Assembly: GCA_021324775.1 (NCBI GenBank)
Contig: JAJPIM010000039.1
Span: forward strand, 1 to 64,000
Reading direction: 5' to 3'
Source: Gemmatimonadota bacterium
GTDB lineage: Bacteria; Gemmatimonadota; Gemmatimonadetes; Gemmatimonadales; Gemmatimonadaceae
Length of the DNA stretch: 64,000 nucleotides
Below, in pieces: positions 28,205-37,622 of this stretch. The notes beneath the pieces are model-generated. The model saw only the letters and a list, made by a program, of their open reading frames with translations. It was not told the origin of the DNA and made no database searches. The stretch's first letter is position 1. Each line of letters starts with the position of its first letter. The position numbers and the translations under genes were made by a program.

Positions 28205-28536
28205 GGTGATGGCAGGCGAGGGCCGAGCAGGATCGCATCCCCTTCGATGCGCACGGCGAATGCGGGGACTGGCTCGACCGCGGGCAGGCCGCGAACCGCG
28301 CCCGTGTGGCTGTCGAAACGGGCCCCGTGCCAGACGCATTCAATCGTGCCATCGTCCAGCACCTCACCCGCGGAGAGCGCGTACTCCTGGTGGGAGCAGC
28401 GGTCGAGGAGCGCGCCGATCTCGCCGCCGGCATTCACCAGCACGACCTGCTCACCATTCGGCGCACGGACACTGAGGAGTCCTCCGGGCGGAACATCGGC
28501 GAGCGTGGCCACTGGTGTGAAGTCCCCGTCCGTCAC
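28201..28536 (-). CDS. Rieske [2Fe-2S] ferredoxin in the suf operon
   Basis: A 111-aa single-domain Rieske protein. Ligands are Cys47 and His49 (DRCSHQEY) and Cys67 and His70 (CVWHGARFD), with the rest matching ferredoxin components of non-heme iron oxygenases. GTG 28536 overlaps the sufU stop and its own stop overlaps sufS ATG, so it is tightly coupled. Rieske proteins also occur in suf operons of actinobacteria. Its role there is not settled; electron supply to assembly is a guess. Confidence 0.92.
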   Translation of the reverse strand: MTDGDFTPVATLADVPPGGLLSVRAPNGEQVVLVNAGGEIGALLDRCSHQEYALSAGEVLDDGTIECVWHGARFDSHTGAVRGLPAVEPVPAFAVRIEGDAILLGPRLPSP

Positions 28537-29003
28537 GGCGAGACGCGGGCGTCCGGGACGCCGGCGTCCGGCGCACCAGCGATCGCGGCGTGCAACGCGT
28601 GCCAGGCCAGCGTCGCGCATTTGACGCGGATCGGGAACCGTGAGACCCCCGAGAGCGCGGCGAGCCGGCCCATCGCGCCATCGGACGGCGGCGGCGCGGG
28701 GACCTGGCCTGTGACGACGGCCCGGAACTGATCGGCGAGTGTGGTGACTTCGGCGGCCGTCTTCCCTTTGACCGCCGTCGTCATGAGCGACGCCGACGCC
28801 TTGGAGATCGCGCAGCCGGTCCCGACGAAATGGACATCGGCAACGCGCTCGCCCTCCATCCGGACCCAGACCGTGACCTCATCCCCGCAGAGCGGGTTGC
28901 GGCCCTCGGCGTGTCCCGTGGCGTCCGCCAGGGGCCCGTAGTTGCGAGGGGCGCGATTATGGTCGAGGATGACACTCTGGTACAACTCGCGGAGGTCGCT
29001 CAT
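28533..29003 (-). CDS. sufU: SufU Fe-S assembly protein, canonical paralogue
   Basis: A 156-aa SufU with Cys39 and Asp41 in NPLCGDE, Cys64 in GTGCAISKAS, and Cys129 in VKCATLAWHAL, spaced as in Bacillus SufU. The start MSDLRELYQSVILDHNRAPRN is the family's standard N-terminus. It lies 48 nt after sufD and overlaps the Rieske gene by 4 nt. It is a paralogue of the operon's last gene. Confidence 0.93.
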   Translation of the reverse strand: MSDLRELYQSVILDHNRAPRNYGPLADATGHAEGRNPLCGDEVTVWVRMEGERVADVHFVGTGCAISKASASLMTTAVKGKTAAEVTTLADQFRAVVTGQVPAPPPSDGAMGRLAALSGVSRFPIRVKCATLAWHALHAAIAGAPDAGVPDARVSP

Positions 29004-29051
29004 GGGCGGATGCTCACCGGAGCGTTGGTGCCGGCCGGCCGAGCGAGACCG

Positions 29052-30367
29052 CTACCCGACACTCGCCGGCATCGGGCCCACGAACCGTTCGCGGGCGAGC
29101 GCCTCCAGCCCGGCGCGTACCGTGAGATCATCGATTCGCTGCACCACGTCGGCCGCAAAGGCGTACGTGAGGAGCGTCTTCGCCTCCTCGAGCGCGAGGC
29201 CGCGGCTCCGGAGGTAGAAGAGCGCCACCTCGTCGAGCTGTCCGACGGTCGCGCCGTGCGTGCACTTCACGTCGTCGGCGAAGATCTCGAGCTGCGGCTT
29301 GGTATCGACGTGGGCATCGGGGGAGAGCAGCAGGTTGTTGTTGGTCTGTTTGCCGTCCGTCTTCTGCGCCTCGGGGTGCACGTAGACCTTCCCGTTGAAC
29401 ACCGCATGCGCCGCACCGTCGAGCACACCCTTGTAGACCTCGTGGCTCGTGCAGTTGGGTGCGATGTGCTCGATGCGCGTCTGGTGATCCAGGTGCTGCG
29501 ATCCGTCGGCCATGTACAGGCCGTTGAGCGTGACCTCCGCCCCCGGCTCGGCGAGCGCCGTGTAGATGTTCATGCGCGACAGCGCCCCGCCCGTGGCGAA
29601 CGAGAACGACGTGTACCGCGAGTGCCGGGCCTGGTGGGCCTGCGTCGTGCCGACGTGGAACGCGCGCTCGCTTTCGCGCTGCATCCGGAGATGCGTGATG
29701 TGGGCATTCTCCGCGACCGCGACCTCGGTGACCGGATTCGTGAAATACACCGGGTCCCCGACGGCCGCGTAGCTCTCGACGATCGTGGCCTGCGCGTTGC
29801 GGCCCGTGACGATGAGATTACGCGGGTGCGAAACGCCGCTCGCGGCGCCGGCATCGGTCACGAACAGCAGGTGGATCGGGTACTCGACGATCGCGTTCGC
29901 CGGGATGTGCACGAACGCCCCGTCCACGAACAGCGCGGTATTGAGCGCCACAAATGCGTCGTGGCCGAGTGCGGCGAGCGAGCCGAGCCGCTCGCGGACG
30001 AGGGGGACGTCATCGCGGAGCGCGGCGGCCAGGCTGCGGACCTCGACGCCCCGGGGGAGCGTGCCCGCGGACGACAGCTCCGGGGTGTAGCGTCCGTTGA
30101 CGAACACCAACTGCGTCCAGCCCGTCTGTCCGAAGCTGAGCGCGTCGAGATCGGCCAAGTCCACGTCGCCTCCGCCCGCCATCGGCGCGAACTCCGCGCC
30201 GGCGATCGGCGCGACACTCGTGAAGTGCCAGTCCTCGTCGTGCGTGGTGGGGAACCCGCGCTCGCGGAACCGTTCGATCGCGGCGCGCCGGACCGGGAGG
30301 AGCCAGGCCGGATTGCGTCCGTGGTCCCTGGTGAACGCCGAGTACGCGTCTACGTACGACTGGACCG

Positions 30368-30371
<4 letters not shown>
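29052..30371 (-). CDS. sufD: SufD, scaffold subunit
   Basis: A 439-aa subunit of the SufBCD scaffold. It has the beta-helix core with ITHLRMQRESERAFHVGTTQAHQAR, LNGLYMADGSQHLDHQTRIEH and CKGV-like segments (SHEVYKGVLDGAAHAVFNGKVYVHPEAQKTDGKQ), then SPDAHVDTKPQLEIFADDVKCTHGATVG, which carries the conserved His. The start ATG overlaps the sufC stop by 4 nt. It is ordinary in length and sequence. Confidence 0.95.
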
Positions 30372-31152
<781 letters not shown>

Positions 31153-31153
<1 letters not shown>

Positions 31154-32589
31154 CAGCCGACGCTGCCTTCGAGCGTGATCCCCAGCAACTGTTGCGCTTC
31201 GAGGGCGAACTCCATCGGCAGGTTCTGGAAGACCTCCTTGCAGAACCCGCTCACGATCAGCGAAATGGCGTGCTCGGCGCTGAGCCCGCGCTGCTTGCAG
31301 TAGAAAATCTGGTCCTCTCCGATCTTGGACGTGGAGGCCTCGTGTTCGACGACCGAGGAGTTGTTGCCGACCTCGATGTACGGGAACGTGTGTGCACCGC
31401 ACTGGTTGCCGATCAGCATCGAATCGCACTGCGTGTAGTTTCGCGCACCTTCCGCCTTGCGCAGGACCTTGACCTGGCCGCGATAGCTGTTGTTGCCGCG
31501 GCCGGCCGAGATGCCTTTGGAGATGATCGTGGACTTCGTGTCGCGGCCCATGTGGATCATCTTCGTGCCGGTGTCGGCCTGCTGGCGATTGTTGACGACG
31601 GCGACCGAGTAGAACTCGCCGGTCGAGTGATCGCCCTGCAGAATCACGCTGGGATACTTCCACGTGATGGCGGAGCCCGTCTCGACCTGAGTCCAGGAGA
31701 TCTTGGAGCGGACGCCCGCGGCCTTGCCGCGCTTGGTGACGAAGTTGTAGATGCCGCCTTTGCCTTCGCTGTCGCCCGCGTACCAATTCTGCACGGTCGA
31801 GTACTTGATCGACGCGTGGTCGAGCGCCACCAGCTCGACGACGGCTGCGTGGAGCTGATTGGTGTCGCGGCGCGGGGCGGTGCATCCCTCGAGGTAGCTG
31901 ACCGACGCGCCCTCGTCGGCGATGATGAGCGTGCGCTCGAACTGGCCGGTGTCCGCGGAGTTGATCCGGAAGTACGTGGAGAGCTCCATCGGGCATTGCA
32001 CGCCCTTGGGGACGTAGCAGAACGACCCATCGCTGAATACGGCGGCGTTGAGGGCGGCGAAGAAATTGTCGCTGTACGGGACGACCGACCCCAGATATTT
32101 CTGCACGAGCTCGGGGTGTTCCTGCACGGCCTCACCGAACGAGCAGAAGATGATGCCGAGCTTCGCGAGCTCGGTCTTCATCGTCGTGCCGACCGAGACG
32201 CTGTCGAAGATCGCATCCACGGCGACGCCGGAAATGCGCTTCTGCTCGGTGAGCGAGATGCCGAGGCGCTCGTACGTGCGCAGGAGCTCGGGATCGACTT
32301 CGTCGAGGCTGCCGAGGGTCTTCGCCGACTTGGGCGCGGAGTAGTAGCTGGCGCTCTGGTAGTCGATCGCCGGGTACGTGACGTTGGACCAGTGCGGCTC
32401 TTTCATCGTGAGCCAGCGGCGGTAGGCGCGGAGGCGCCATTCGAGGAGAAACGCGGGCTCGCGCTTCTTGGCCGAGATCTGCCGGACCGTCTCTTCGGAG
32501 AGACCGCGTGGCAGCGTATCGGCCTCGACATCCGTGACGAATCCGTATTGGTAGTCACGGTTGACCAGGTTCTCGATTGCTGTGCTCAT
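31153..32589 (-). CDS. sufB: SufB, scaffold subunit
   Basis: A 478-aa subunit on which clusters are built. Typical segments are [31 protein letters not shown]-like sequence, [41 protein letters not shown] and [23 protein letters not shown] with the conserved Cys/Glu region. It is the first gene of a seven-gene minus-strand operon with a good promoter upstream. No SufR/IscR regulator gene is in the window. Confidence 0.97.
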
Positions 32590-32756
32590 CCCGACTCCAT
32601 GTCCGGCCGACGCGCGTCAGATTGTGCGAGGGGTGTGTCCCAGGGCTCGCCGTGCGGGCCGCACAGTGCGAGCCGCACCCGTGGCGCGGTCCCTGGTCCG
32701 ACGGCGTTGTGGTGCGGAATGCCAGCCAAAATGCGCCGCGGCCTCTAAGGAAGCGA

Positions 32757-32785
32757 ATCCTAAGTGAATTTGTCGGCATTGTCAA
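32757..32785 (-). promoter_or_regulatory. Promoter of the suf operon
   Basis: Read on the minus strand: TTGACA (32785-32780), a 17-bp spacer and TAGGAT (32762-32757), a near-consensus vegetative promoter 168 bp before the sufB ATG. A partial inverted repeat (CTAAGGA...TCCTAAG at about 32744-32764) overlaps the -10 side and could be an operator. The rest of 32590-32970 holds no gene I can support. Confidence 0.65.
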
Positions 32786-32970
32786 TCGAAAGCGGCAGGC
32801 GTATACCAGAGTGTAAGCGATTATGCGACAAGTGTTTGAAGCGTTAGGAAAAAACGGGCGGCTGCCCGATTGGCAGGCTCGAGCGTGAATATTTCGAGCG
32901 GCTTCCGGAGTGGCGAACACGTGGGTTGGCGACGGTGCCAAAAGCCGGCCGGGATCGTCGAACTCATGCG

Positions 32971-33927
32971 ATGGCCTATGTCGAGTTCGAGGGGGACGTG
33001 CGCCCGCTGGGACCTGGCGTGCTCACGATCGGGAGTGCGCCTGGAGCTGGCTGGCGCATCCTGGGGCGCGGGCTCGACCCCGTGCATCTGCTGCTGTCGG
33101 CGGAGACAGGCGGCCGCGCGCTGCTGATCCGTGGCGCGGCCGGATCGGCCATGCGCGTCAACGGCGTCGAGCTGACCGTGCCGCGGGCGCTGTTGTCATT
33201 CGGCGATCGTGTGCAGGCCGGATCGGCGGAGCTGCGCTACCGGCGCATGCCATCCGGGCCGGAGACTTCGCCCGACGCGTATCTGCGAGACACCCGCCAC
33301 GGGCGGCTGTACCGGTTGCACGACCGGAATACCATCGGCCGGGATCCCGGGAGCACCGTCGTGGTGCAGGAGCCGGACGTCTCCCGGGTGCACGCGCATC
33401 TCGTGCAGGGCGGTGAGTCGTACGTGATCGTGCCGCATCCCGCGTGCGTGATGTCGCTCAACGGCAAGCGGCTGCTCGTGCCCACCGGATTGCAGGAGGG
33501 CGACGAGATCGCGATCGGCCGCACCCTGCTCCGGTTCACGACCGTCCTTCCCTCGGGCGCGAAAGTGGCCCCGGAGCCGGCGGCGCGGGCGGACAAGGCG
33601 GGACGCGAGGCCCGTGCGGCGACGACATTCATGGGCACGATCGAGGCCCGCGATCAGCGCTCGCGGGTGACGCACCGCCGGATCATGCGGATGACGACGA
33701 TCGCTCTGATCGCACTCGCGATGGCTGCGGTGGCGCTCACCGTGTACGCCGACGTGCACAATCCGGCCCGTGGGGCCATCCGCACACTGCGCCCGGGACG
33801 CCGACCGGCAGGGAGTGCATCGAGCAGCGGCGCGAGTAGCGCGAGCAGCTCGCCTAGTGGTGAGGCGAGCCTCGCAGCATCCAGAGGGCGGCCAGCACCA
33901 CCACCGCCACCAGTATCGCGGCCGTAA
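32971..33927 (+). CDS. FHA-domain membrane protein A
   Basis: About 318 aa. Residues 1-85 form a weak FHA-like fold (VLTIGSAPGAGWRIL). Residues about 100-185 form a clear FHA domain, with NTIGRDPGSTVVVQEPDVSRVHAHL giving the phospho-threonine-binding Arg/Ser/His signature. One transmembrane helix (TTIALIALAMAAVALTVYA) and a Ser/Pro-rich tail follow. FHA domains bind phosphothreonine peptides. ATG 32971 is preferred over upstream GTG-type starts in the frame. The last 74 bp overlap the end of the convergent FHA gene. No Ser/Thr kinase gene is present nearby. Confidence 0.8.
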   Translation: MAYVEFEGDVRPLGPGVLTIGSAPGAGWRILGRGLDPVHLLLSAETGGRALLIRGAAGSAMRVNGVELTVPRALLSFGDRVQAGSAELRYRRMPSGPETSPDAYLRDTRHGRLYRLHDRNTIGRDPGSTVVVQEPDVSRVHAHLVQGGESYVIVPHPACVMSLNGKRLLVPTGLQEGDEIAIGRTLLRFTTVLPSGAKVAPEPAARADKAGREARAATTFMGTIEARDQRSRVTHRRIMRMTTIALIALAMAAVALTVYADVHNPARGAIRTLRPGRRPAGSASSSGASSASSSPSGEASLAASRGRPAPPPPPVSRP

Positions 33928-34810
33928 TGGCGATCAGCCGTCCGCGCCGAGCGGCGCGCGGCTCGATCGGGGGCGGGACGGTGTTGGGCTCGTCCGAGCG
34001 GTAGATGGGCGTCGGTTGGTGGGCGCGGGGACCGGGCGCGACGTCCCTGGGTGCGACGACGCGTGTGCCGGGCGGTGGCGTGGTGGTGAATCGCAGCGAC
34101 GAGCCGCCGATGCGGATCGTGTCGCCCTCGGCCAGCGCGCGGGGTGTGCGTCCGGCGGGTGTGTCGTTGAGCGTCGAGCCGTTGGTGCCCATCGAGCGGA
34201 AGACAAATGCGCCAGTCGGAGCGCGGTGGACGTCGGCGTGGAAGCGTGATGTCGCGGCGTCCTTGAGCACGATCTGGTTGACCGCGTCGCGGCCGATGCC
34301 GACGATGTCGTCGCCGAGGGGGTAGGCGAGCGAGGTGGTGACATCGACGAGGTACGCGCGGGCGGCGGGGGGCGTGGTGGCGGCGGTGCGCGGCGTGTCG
34401 GACGCGGGAACTGCCACAGAAGCCGCCGCGGGAGAGGTGACAGGAGCGGCGACAGGAACCGCGGATGCGGGGGGTGGCGTTGATGGTTCGGTCTGCACCG
34501 GGACCGGAACGGCGATGCGCGGGCCCGGTGCATCGAGGCGCGCGAGGTAGACGAAGATGCCGGCGCCCGCGATGATCTCATCGCCGTGCTCGAGCGGGTG
34601 AGGGCCCGAGAGCGGTGTGCCGTTGACTTCGACCGGCTGCGCGCCGTAGGCGGACAGGACCGCGTGGCCATCGCCGCCGACCGAGACGGTGAAGTGTCGC
34701 GGTGCGAGATTGATCGTCTGCAGGCGCCAGCCGGCTTGGCTGCCGGCGCCGACCATCGTTTCGCCGGCCGTCAACTCGCGAGTGACCCCGTCGTGCTCGA
34801 GAAAAGGCAT
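33854..34810 (-). CDS. FHA-domain membrane protein B
   Basis: About 318 aa. It has an N-terminal FHA-like domain (about 1-95; ELTAGETMVGAGSQAGWRL, PLEHGDEIIAGAGIFVYL) and a Pro/Ala-rich linker. A second, canonical FHA domain follows (about 165-255; IVGIGRDAVNQIVLKDAATSRFHADVH, TNGSTLND). It ends with a C-terminal transmembrane helix (LIAITAAILVAVVVLAALWML). It is similar in plan to protein A, with which it converges and overlaps. ATG 34810 has AGGTG upstream; GTG 34822 in the same frame is less likely. Confidence 0.8.
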   Translation of the reverse strand: MPFLEHDGVTRELTAGETMVGAGSQAGWRLQTINLAPRHFTVSVGGDGHAVLSAYGAQPVEVNGTPLSGPHPLEHGDEIIAGAGIFVYLARLDAPGPRIAVPVPVQTEPSTPPPASAVPVAAPVTSPAAASVAVPASDTPRTAATTPPAARAYLVDVTTSLAYPLGDDIVGIGRDAVNQIVLKDAATSRFHADVHRAPTGAFVFRSMGTNGSTLNDTPAGRTPRALAEGDTIRIGGSSLRFTTTPPPGTRVVAPRDVAPGPRAHQPTPIYRSDEPNTVPPPIEPRAARRGRLIAITAAILVAVVVLAALWMLRGSPHH

Positions 34811-34813
34811 ATT

Positions 34814-34824
34814 AGGTGACACCT
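34814..34824. promoter_or_regulatory. Palindrome providing Shine-Dalgarno AGGTG on both strands
   Basis: AGGTG-A-CACCT lies between the divergent start codons at 34810 (minus) and 34825 (plus), which are only 14 bp apart. Each strand reads AGGTG 6 to 9 nt before its own ATG. This supports both start choices. It means that the two mRNA leaders must overlap each other. Confidence 0.7.
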
Positions 34825-36060
34825 ATGCGAGTCTTGGCCACCGCGCGCGCGTCATTGCGCCGCGCGCCGCGGGCACACGGTCCCCGACAGCGCTCCTTCA
34901 CCAGACTGGCCGGCAGTCTCACCCTCGTGGCAGTGGTGTGTGGCGGTGCGCTGGCCTGTCCTGACCGCCGGGCCGCTTCCACCCCACAGGACGATACCAC
35001 TGCGGCGGCCGCGGACAGCGCCGGCCGTACCTCCAGCGACACGATCCTCGCGCCGACTGACCGCGCGGTGGCTGCGGCGGCGACTGCCGCCGTCGCGCCG
35101 CCACCGCCCGCACCGCCGCCACGCGTGCTTTCCCCCCTCGCCGACACGATCGCCCAGTATCTGGTATTCGCGCCGACAGTGCAAACATGGTTTCTCGCGG
35201 CGAAGCGGGGCAAGAGACTCCTCGTGGATATCGGGCGGGTCGACACCGACGTCCGGCACGACCACCACCGGGCGCTCGCCTTCGCGGAAGCCGTCGATGC
35301 ACTGACGCCGGTCCCCAAGGGATCCCGCCTGCGGCTGTTCGGCCAGTGGGGAGCGGATACCGTGGCGGTGACCGGGTTCGGCGACTGGAACGGCCGCATC
35401 GTCGCGACCATCAAAGTCCCGCCGCACCTCGATTCGCTCGTGCGGGCGGCGCCTGCGGCGTTCGCGGCGGCCGAGCGGGTGGATACGACGGCGCGGGCGG
35501 ACAGTGCGGTGGTGGACTCGACGCCCCGGGGCGACTCCCTGCGCGCCGCCGACAGTACACGCCGGGCGGACAGCGCGCGGCATGCCGACAGCGTCAGAGC
35601 CGACCGCGACAGTTGCCTGGCCGACAGCATTCCGGCGGCGCTGCTCGCGCGCGCGGCCCTCGTCCGGGACTCGATCGAGCTCTGGCTTCGCAGCCAGCCG
35701 CCGCCGCCGTACGACCGGCTCCTCGCGACCGAGAAAGCGCAATCCTCGCAGGTGGCCGGGTGCTTCGGCGGCGGCAACCGCCTGGCGCTGGCGGTGGATC
35801 TCCGGGCCGGCGCGAACGAATGGGTCAAGGAGCGCGCGGTCCTGATCGATACCGCGGGGCGGGTGACGACGCTGCGGATCGACGACTATCGGTTCAAGGG
35901 CCACGATTTCCTGACCACGCTCGATCCGAACGGAGCGGGGATCGACGGGATCGTGGCCAAGGGAGTGACCGAGGCGTCGGGCGCGACGGTGATCCTGGCC
36001 CTCGGTCCCCACAACCGGGCTGCGCGGTGGGTGAGCGGGTTCGCGTGGGAGTCCCGGTAA
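34825..36060 (+). CDS. Putative lipoprotein of unknown function
   Basis: A 411-aa protein that I do not recognise. After a basic N-region comes a hydrophobic stretch ending GGALACPD, a possible but non-canonical lipobox. An Ala/Pro/Thr-rich linker leads to a first globular segment (about 105-210; [28 protein letters not shown]). A strongly charged Asp/Ser/Arg/Ala low-complexity region follows (about 215-260, with repeats like [11 protein letters not shown]). The C-terminal domain has [21 protein letters not shown]. It is head-to-head with FHA protein B. The only functional hint is co-location with the FHA proteins. Confidence 0.6.
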   Translation: MRVLATARASLRRAPRAHGPRQRSFTRLAGSLTLVAVVCGGALACPDRRAASTPQDDTTAAAADSAGRTSSDTILAPTDRAVAAAATAAVAPPPPAPPPRVLSPLADTIAQYLVFAPTVQTWFLAAKRGKRLLVDIGRVDTDVRHDHHRALAFAEAVDALTPVPKGSRLRLFGQWGADTVAVTGFGDWNGRIVATIKVPPHLDSLVRAAPAAFAAAERVDTTARADSAVVDSTPRGDSLRAADSTRRADSARHADSVRADRDSCLADSIPAALLARAALVRDSIELWLRSQPPPPYDRLLATEKAQSSQVAGCFGGGNRLALAVDLRAGANEWVKERAVLIDTAGRVTTLRIDDYRFKGHDFLTTLDPNGAGIDGIVAKGVTEASGATVILALGPHNRAARWVSGFAWESR

Positions 36061-36145
36061 GCGGCCAATAGCCGGCACCGCTGGGACGAGCCACCTGGGA
36101 GGCGCTTACCGGCCGCCGGCGACTTCCGGCGTTAATTTGTTCCTC

Positions 36146-37501
36146 ATGGAATCCCGGACGCAGATGGCCGCGGCCCGCCGCGGCGAGATCACGGCCGCCA
36201 TGGCGGTCGTCGCCGCGCGCGAGCAACTCGCGCCGGATCTGGTGCAGGCTGAAGTCGCGCGTGGCCGGCTCATCATTCCCGCCAACATCCATCATCTCGC
36301 GGGTGCGCTCGAGCCAATGGCGATCGGCAAAGTCGCGCGCGTGAAGATCAACGCCAATATCGGCACCTCGGCCGTCACATCGGATCTGGCCGAAGAAGTC
36401 GCCAAGCTGCAACTGGCGGTGCGCTACGGTGCCGACACCGTCATGGACCTCTCGACCGGCCATGACATCGATGCGGTGCGCGAGGCGATCATCGCGGCGT
36501 CGACGGTTCCGATCGGGACGGTACCGATCTATCAGGCCGTGCTGATGGGCAAGGAGCTGGAAGAGCTCACGGCCAACGACCTCCTGGACGTGATCGAGCA
36601 TCAGGCGCGGCAGGGCGTCGACTATATGACCCTGCACGCGGGGATCCTCCTCGAGCACCTGCCGCTCGTGTACGGCCGCGTGACCGGGATCGTGAGCCGC
36701 GGCGGCTCGCTGCACGCGGTGTGGATGATGCACCACCGCCGCCAGAACCCGCTCTACGAGCGCTACGATGACGTCCTCGACATCCTCCGCCACTACGACG
36801 TCACGATCTCCCTCGGCGACTCACTCCGGCCCGGCTGTCTCCACGACGCGAGCGACCGCGCGCAGTTCGCGGAGCTGGACACCCTCGGTGAGCTGACCCG
36901 CCGTGCGTGGGCGCGCGATGTCCAGGTGATGGTCGAGGGGCCGGGGCACATCCCGATGCAGCAGATCGAGATGAACGTGAAGCGGATGAAAGACGTCTGC
37001 AGCGAGGCGCCGTTCTACACACTGGGGCCGCTCGTCGTGGACATCTCCCCGGGGTACGACCACATCTCGAGCGCGATCGGCGCGGCGATGATCGGCTGGT
37101 ACGGCGCGGACATGCTGTGCTACGTGACACCGAAGGAGCATCTCGGGCTCCCCAACGCCGAGGACGTGCGGCAAGGCGTGATCGCGTACAAGATCGCGGC
37201 GCACGCGGCGGACATCGCGCGGGGCCGGTCCGGTGCGCGGGATCGCGACGACGCGCTGTCACGCGCGCGGTATGCGTTCGACTGGAACGAGCAGTTCCGG
37301 TTGTCGCTCGATCCCGAACGGGCGCGCGAGTTTCACGACGAGACGCTGCCCGCGGAGTACTTCAAGAGCGCGGAGTTCTGCGCGATGTGCGGGCCCAAGT
37401 TCTGTTCCATGCATCACTCGCGGACGATCGATGAAGGGATCGCGGCGATGGCGCGTGAGGCAGGGCTGGTGGGGGAACAGCTGGCGTCGGTGGAGGGGTA
37501 G
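36146..37501 (+). CDS. thiC: ThiC phosphomethylpyrimidine synthase, short form
   Basis: A radical-SAM enzyme making the thiamine pyrimidine HMP-P from aminoimidazole ribotide. The protein of about 451 aa lacks the extra N-terminal domain of the E. coli type. It shows [66 protein letters not shown] and the C-terminal cluster motif [15 protein letters not shown] 36146 is chosen over TTG 36137; neither has a clear ribosome binding site. The leader (36061-36145) shows no THI-box, so thiamine riboswitch control is not apparent. Its TAG stop runs directly into a heptanucleotide array. Confidence 0.95.
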   Translation: MESRTQMAAARRGEITAAMAVVAAREQLAPDLVQAEVARGRLIIPANIHHLAGALEPMAIGKVARVKINANIGTSAVTSDLAEEVAKLQLAVRYGADTVMDLSTGHDIDAVREAIIAASTVPIGTVPIYQAVLMGKELEELTANDLLDVIEHQARQGVDYMTLHAGILLEHLPLVYGRVTGIVSRGGSLHAVWMMHHRRQNPLYERYDDVLDILRHYDVTISLGDSLRPGCLHDASDRAQFAELDTLGELTRRAWARDVQVMVEGPGHIPMQQIEMNVKRMKDVCSEAPFYTLGPLVVDISPGYDHISSAIGAAMIGWYGADMLCYVTPKEHLGLPNAEDVRQGVIAYKIAAHAADIARGRSGARDRDDALSRARYAFDWNEQFRLSLDPERAREFHDETLPAEYFKSAEFCAMCGPKFCSMHHSRTIDEGIAAMAREAGLVGEQLASVEG

Positions 37502-37616
37502 GGATTAGGGATTAGGGATTAGGGATTGGGGATTGGGGATTGGGGACTGGGGACTGGGGACTGGGGACTGGGGACTGGGGACTGGGGACTGGGGACGGGG
37601 GACTGGGGGTTGGCGA
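37502..37616 (+). repeat. G-rich heptanucleotide tandem array, copy 2
   Basis: About sixteen heptamers that drift along the array: GGGATTA four times, then GGGGATT, then GGGGACT many times, ending GGGGACGGGGGACTGGGGG. The array fills the space between the convergent thiC and TMTC-like genes. The same words occur at 22750 and 47098. It resembles the short tandemly repeated repetitive sequences known from cyanobacteria, and could form G-quadruplexes. Confidence 0.85.
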
Positions 37617-37622
37617 AGGTTG

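Noticed and set aside
37502-37616. CRISPR array
   Set aside because: The units are contiguous 7-mers with no spacers and no cas genes are near.
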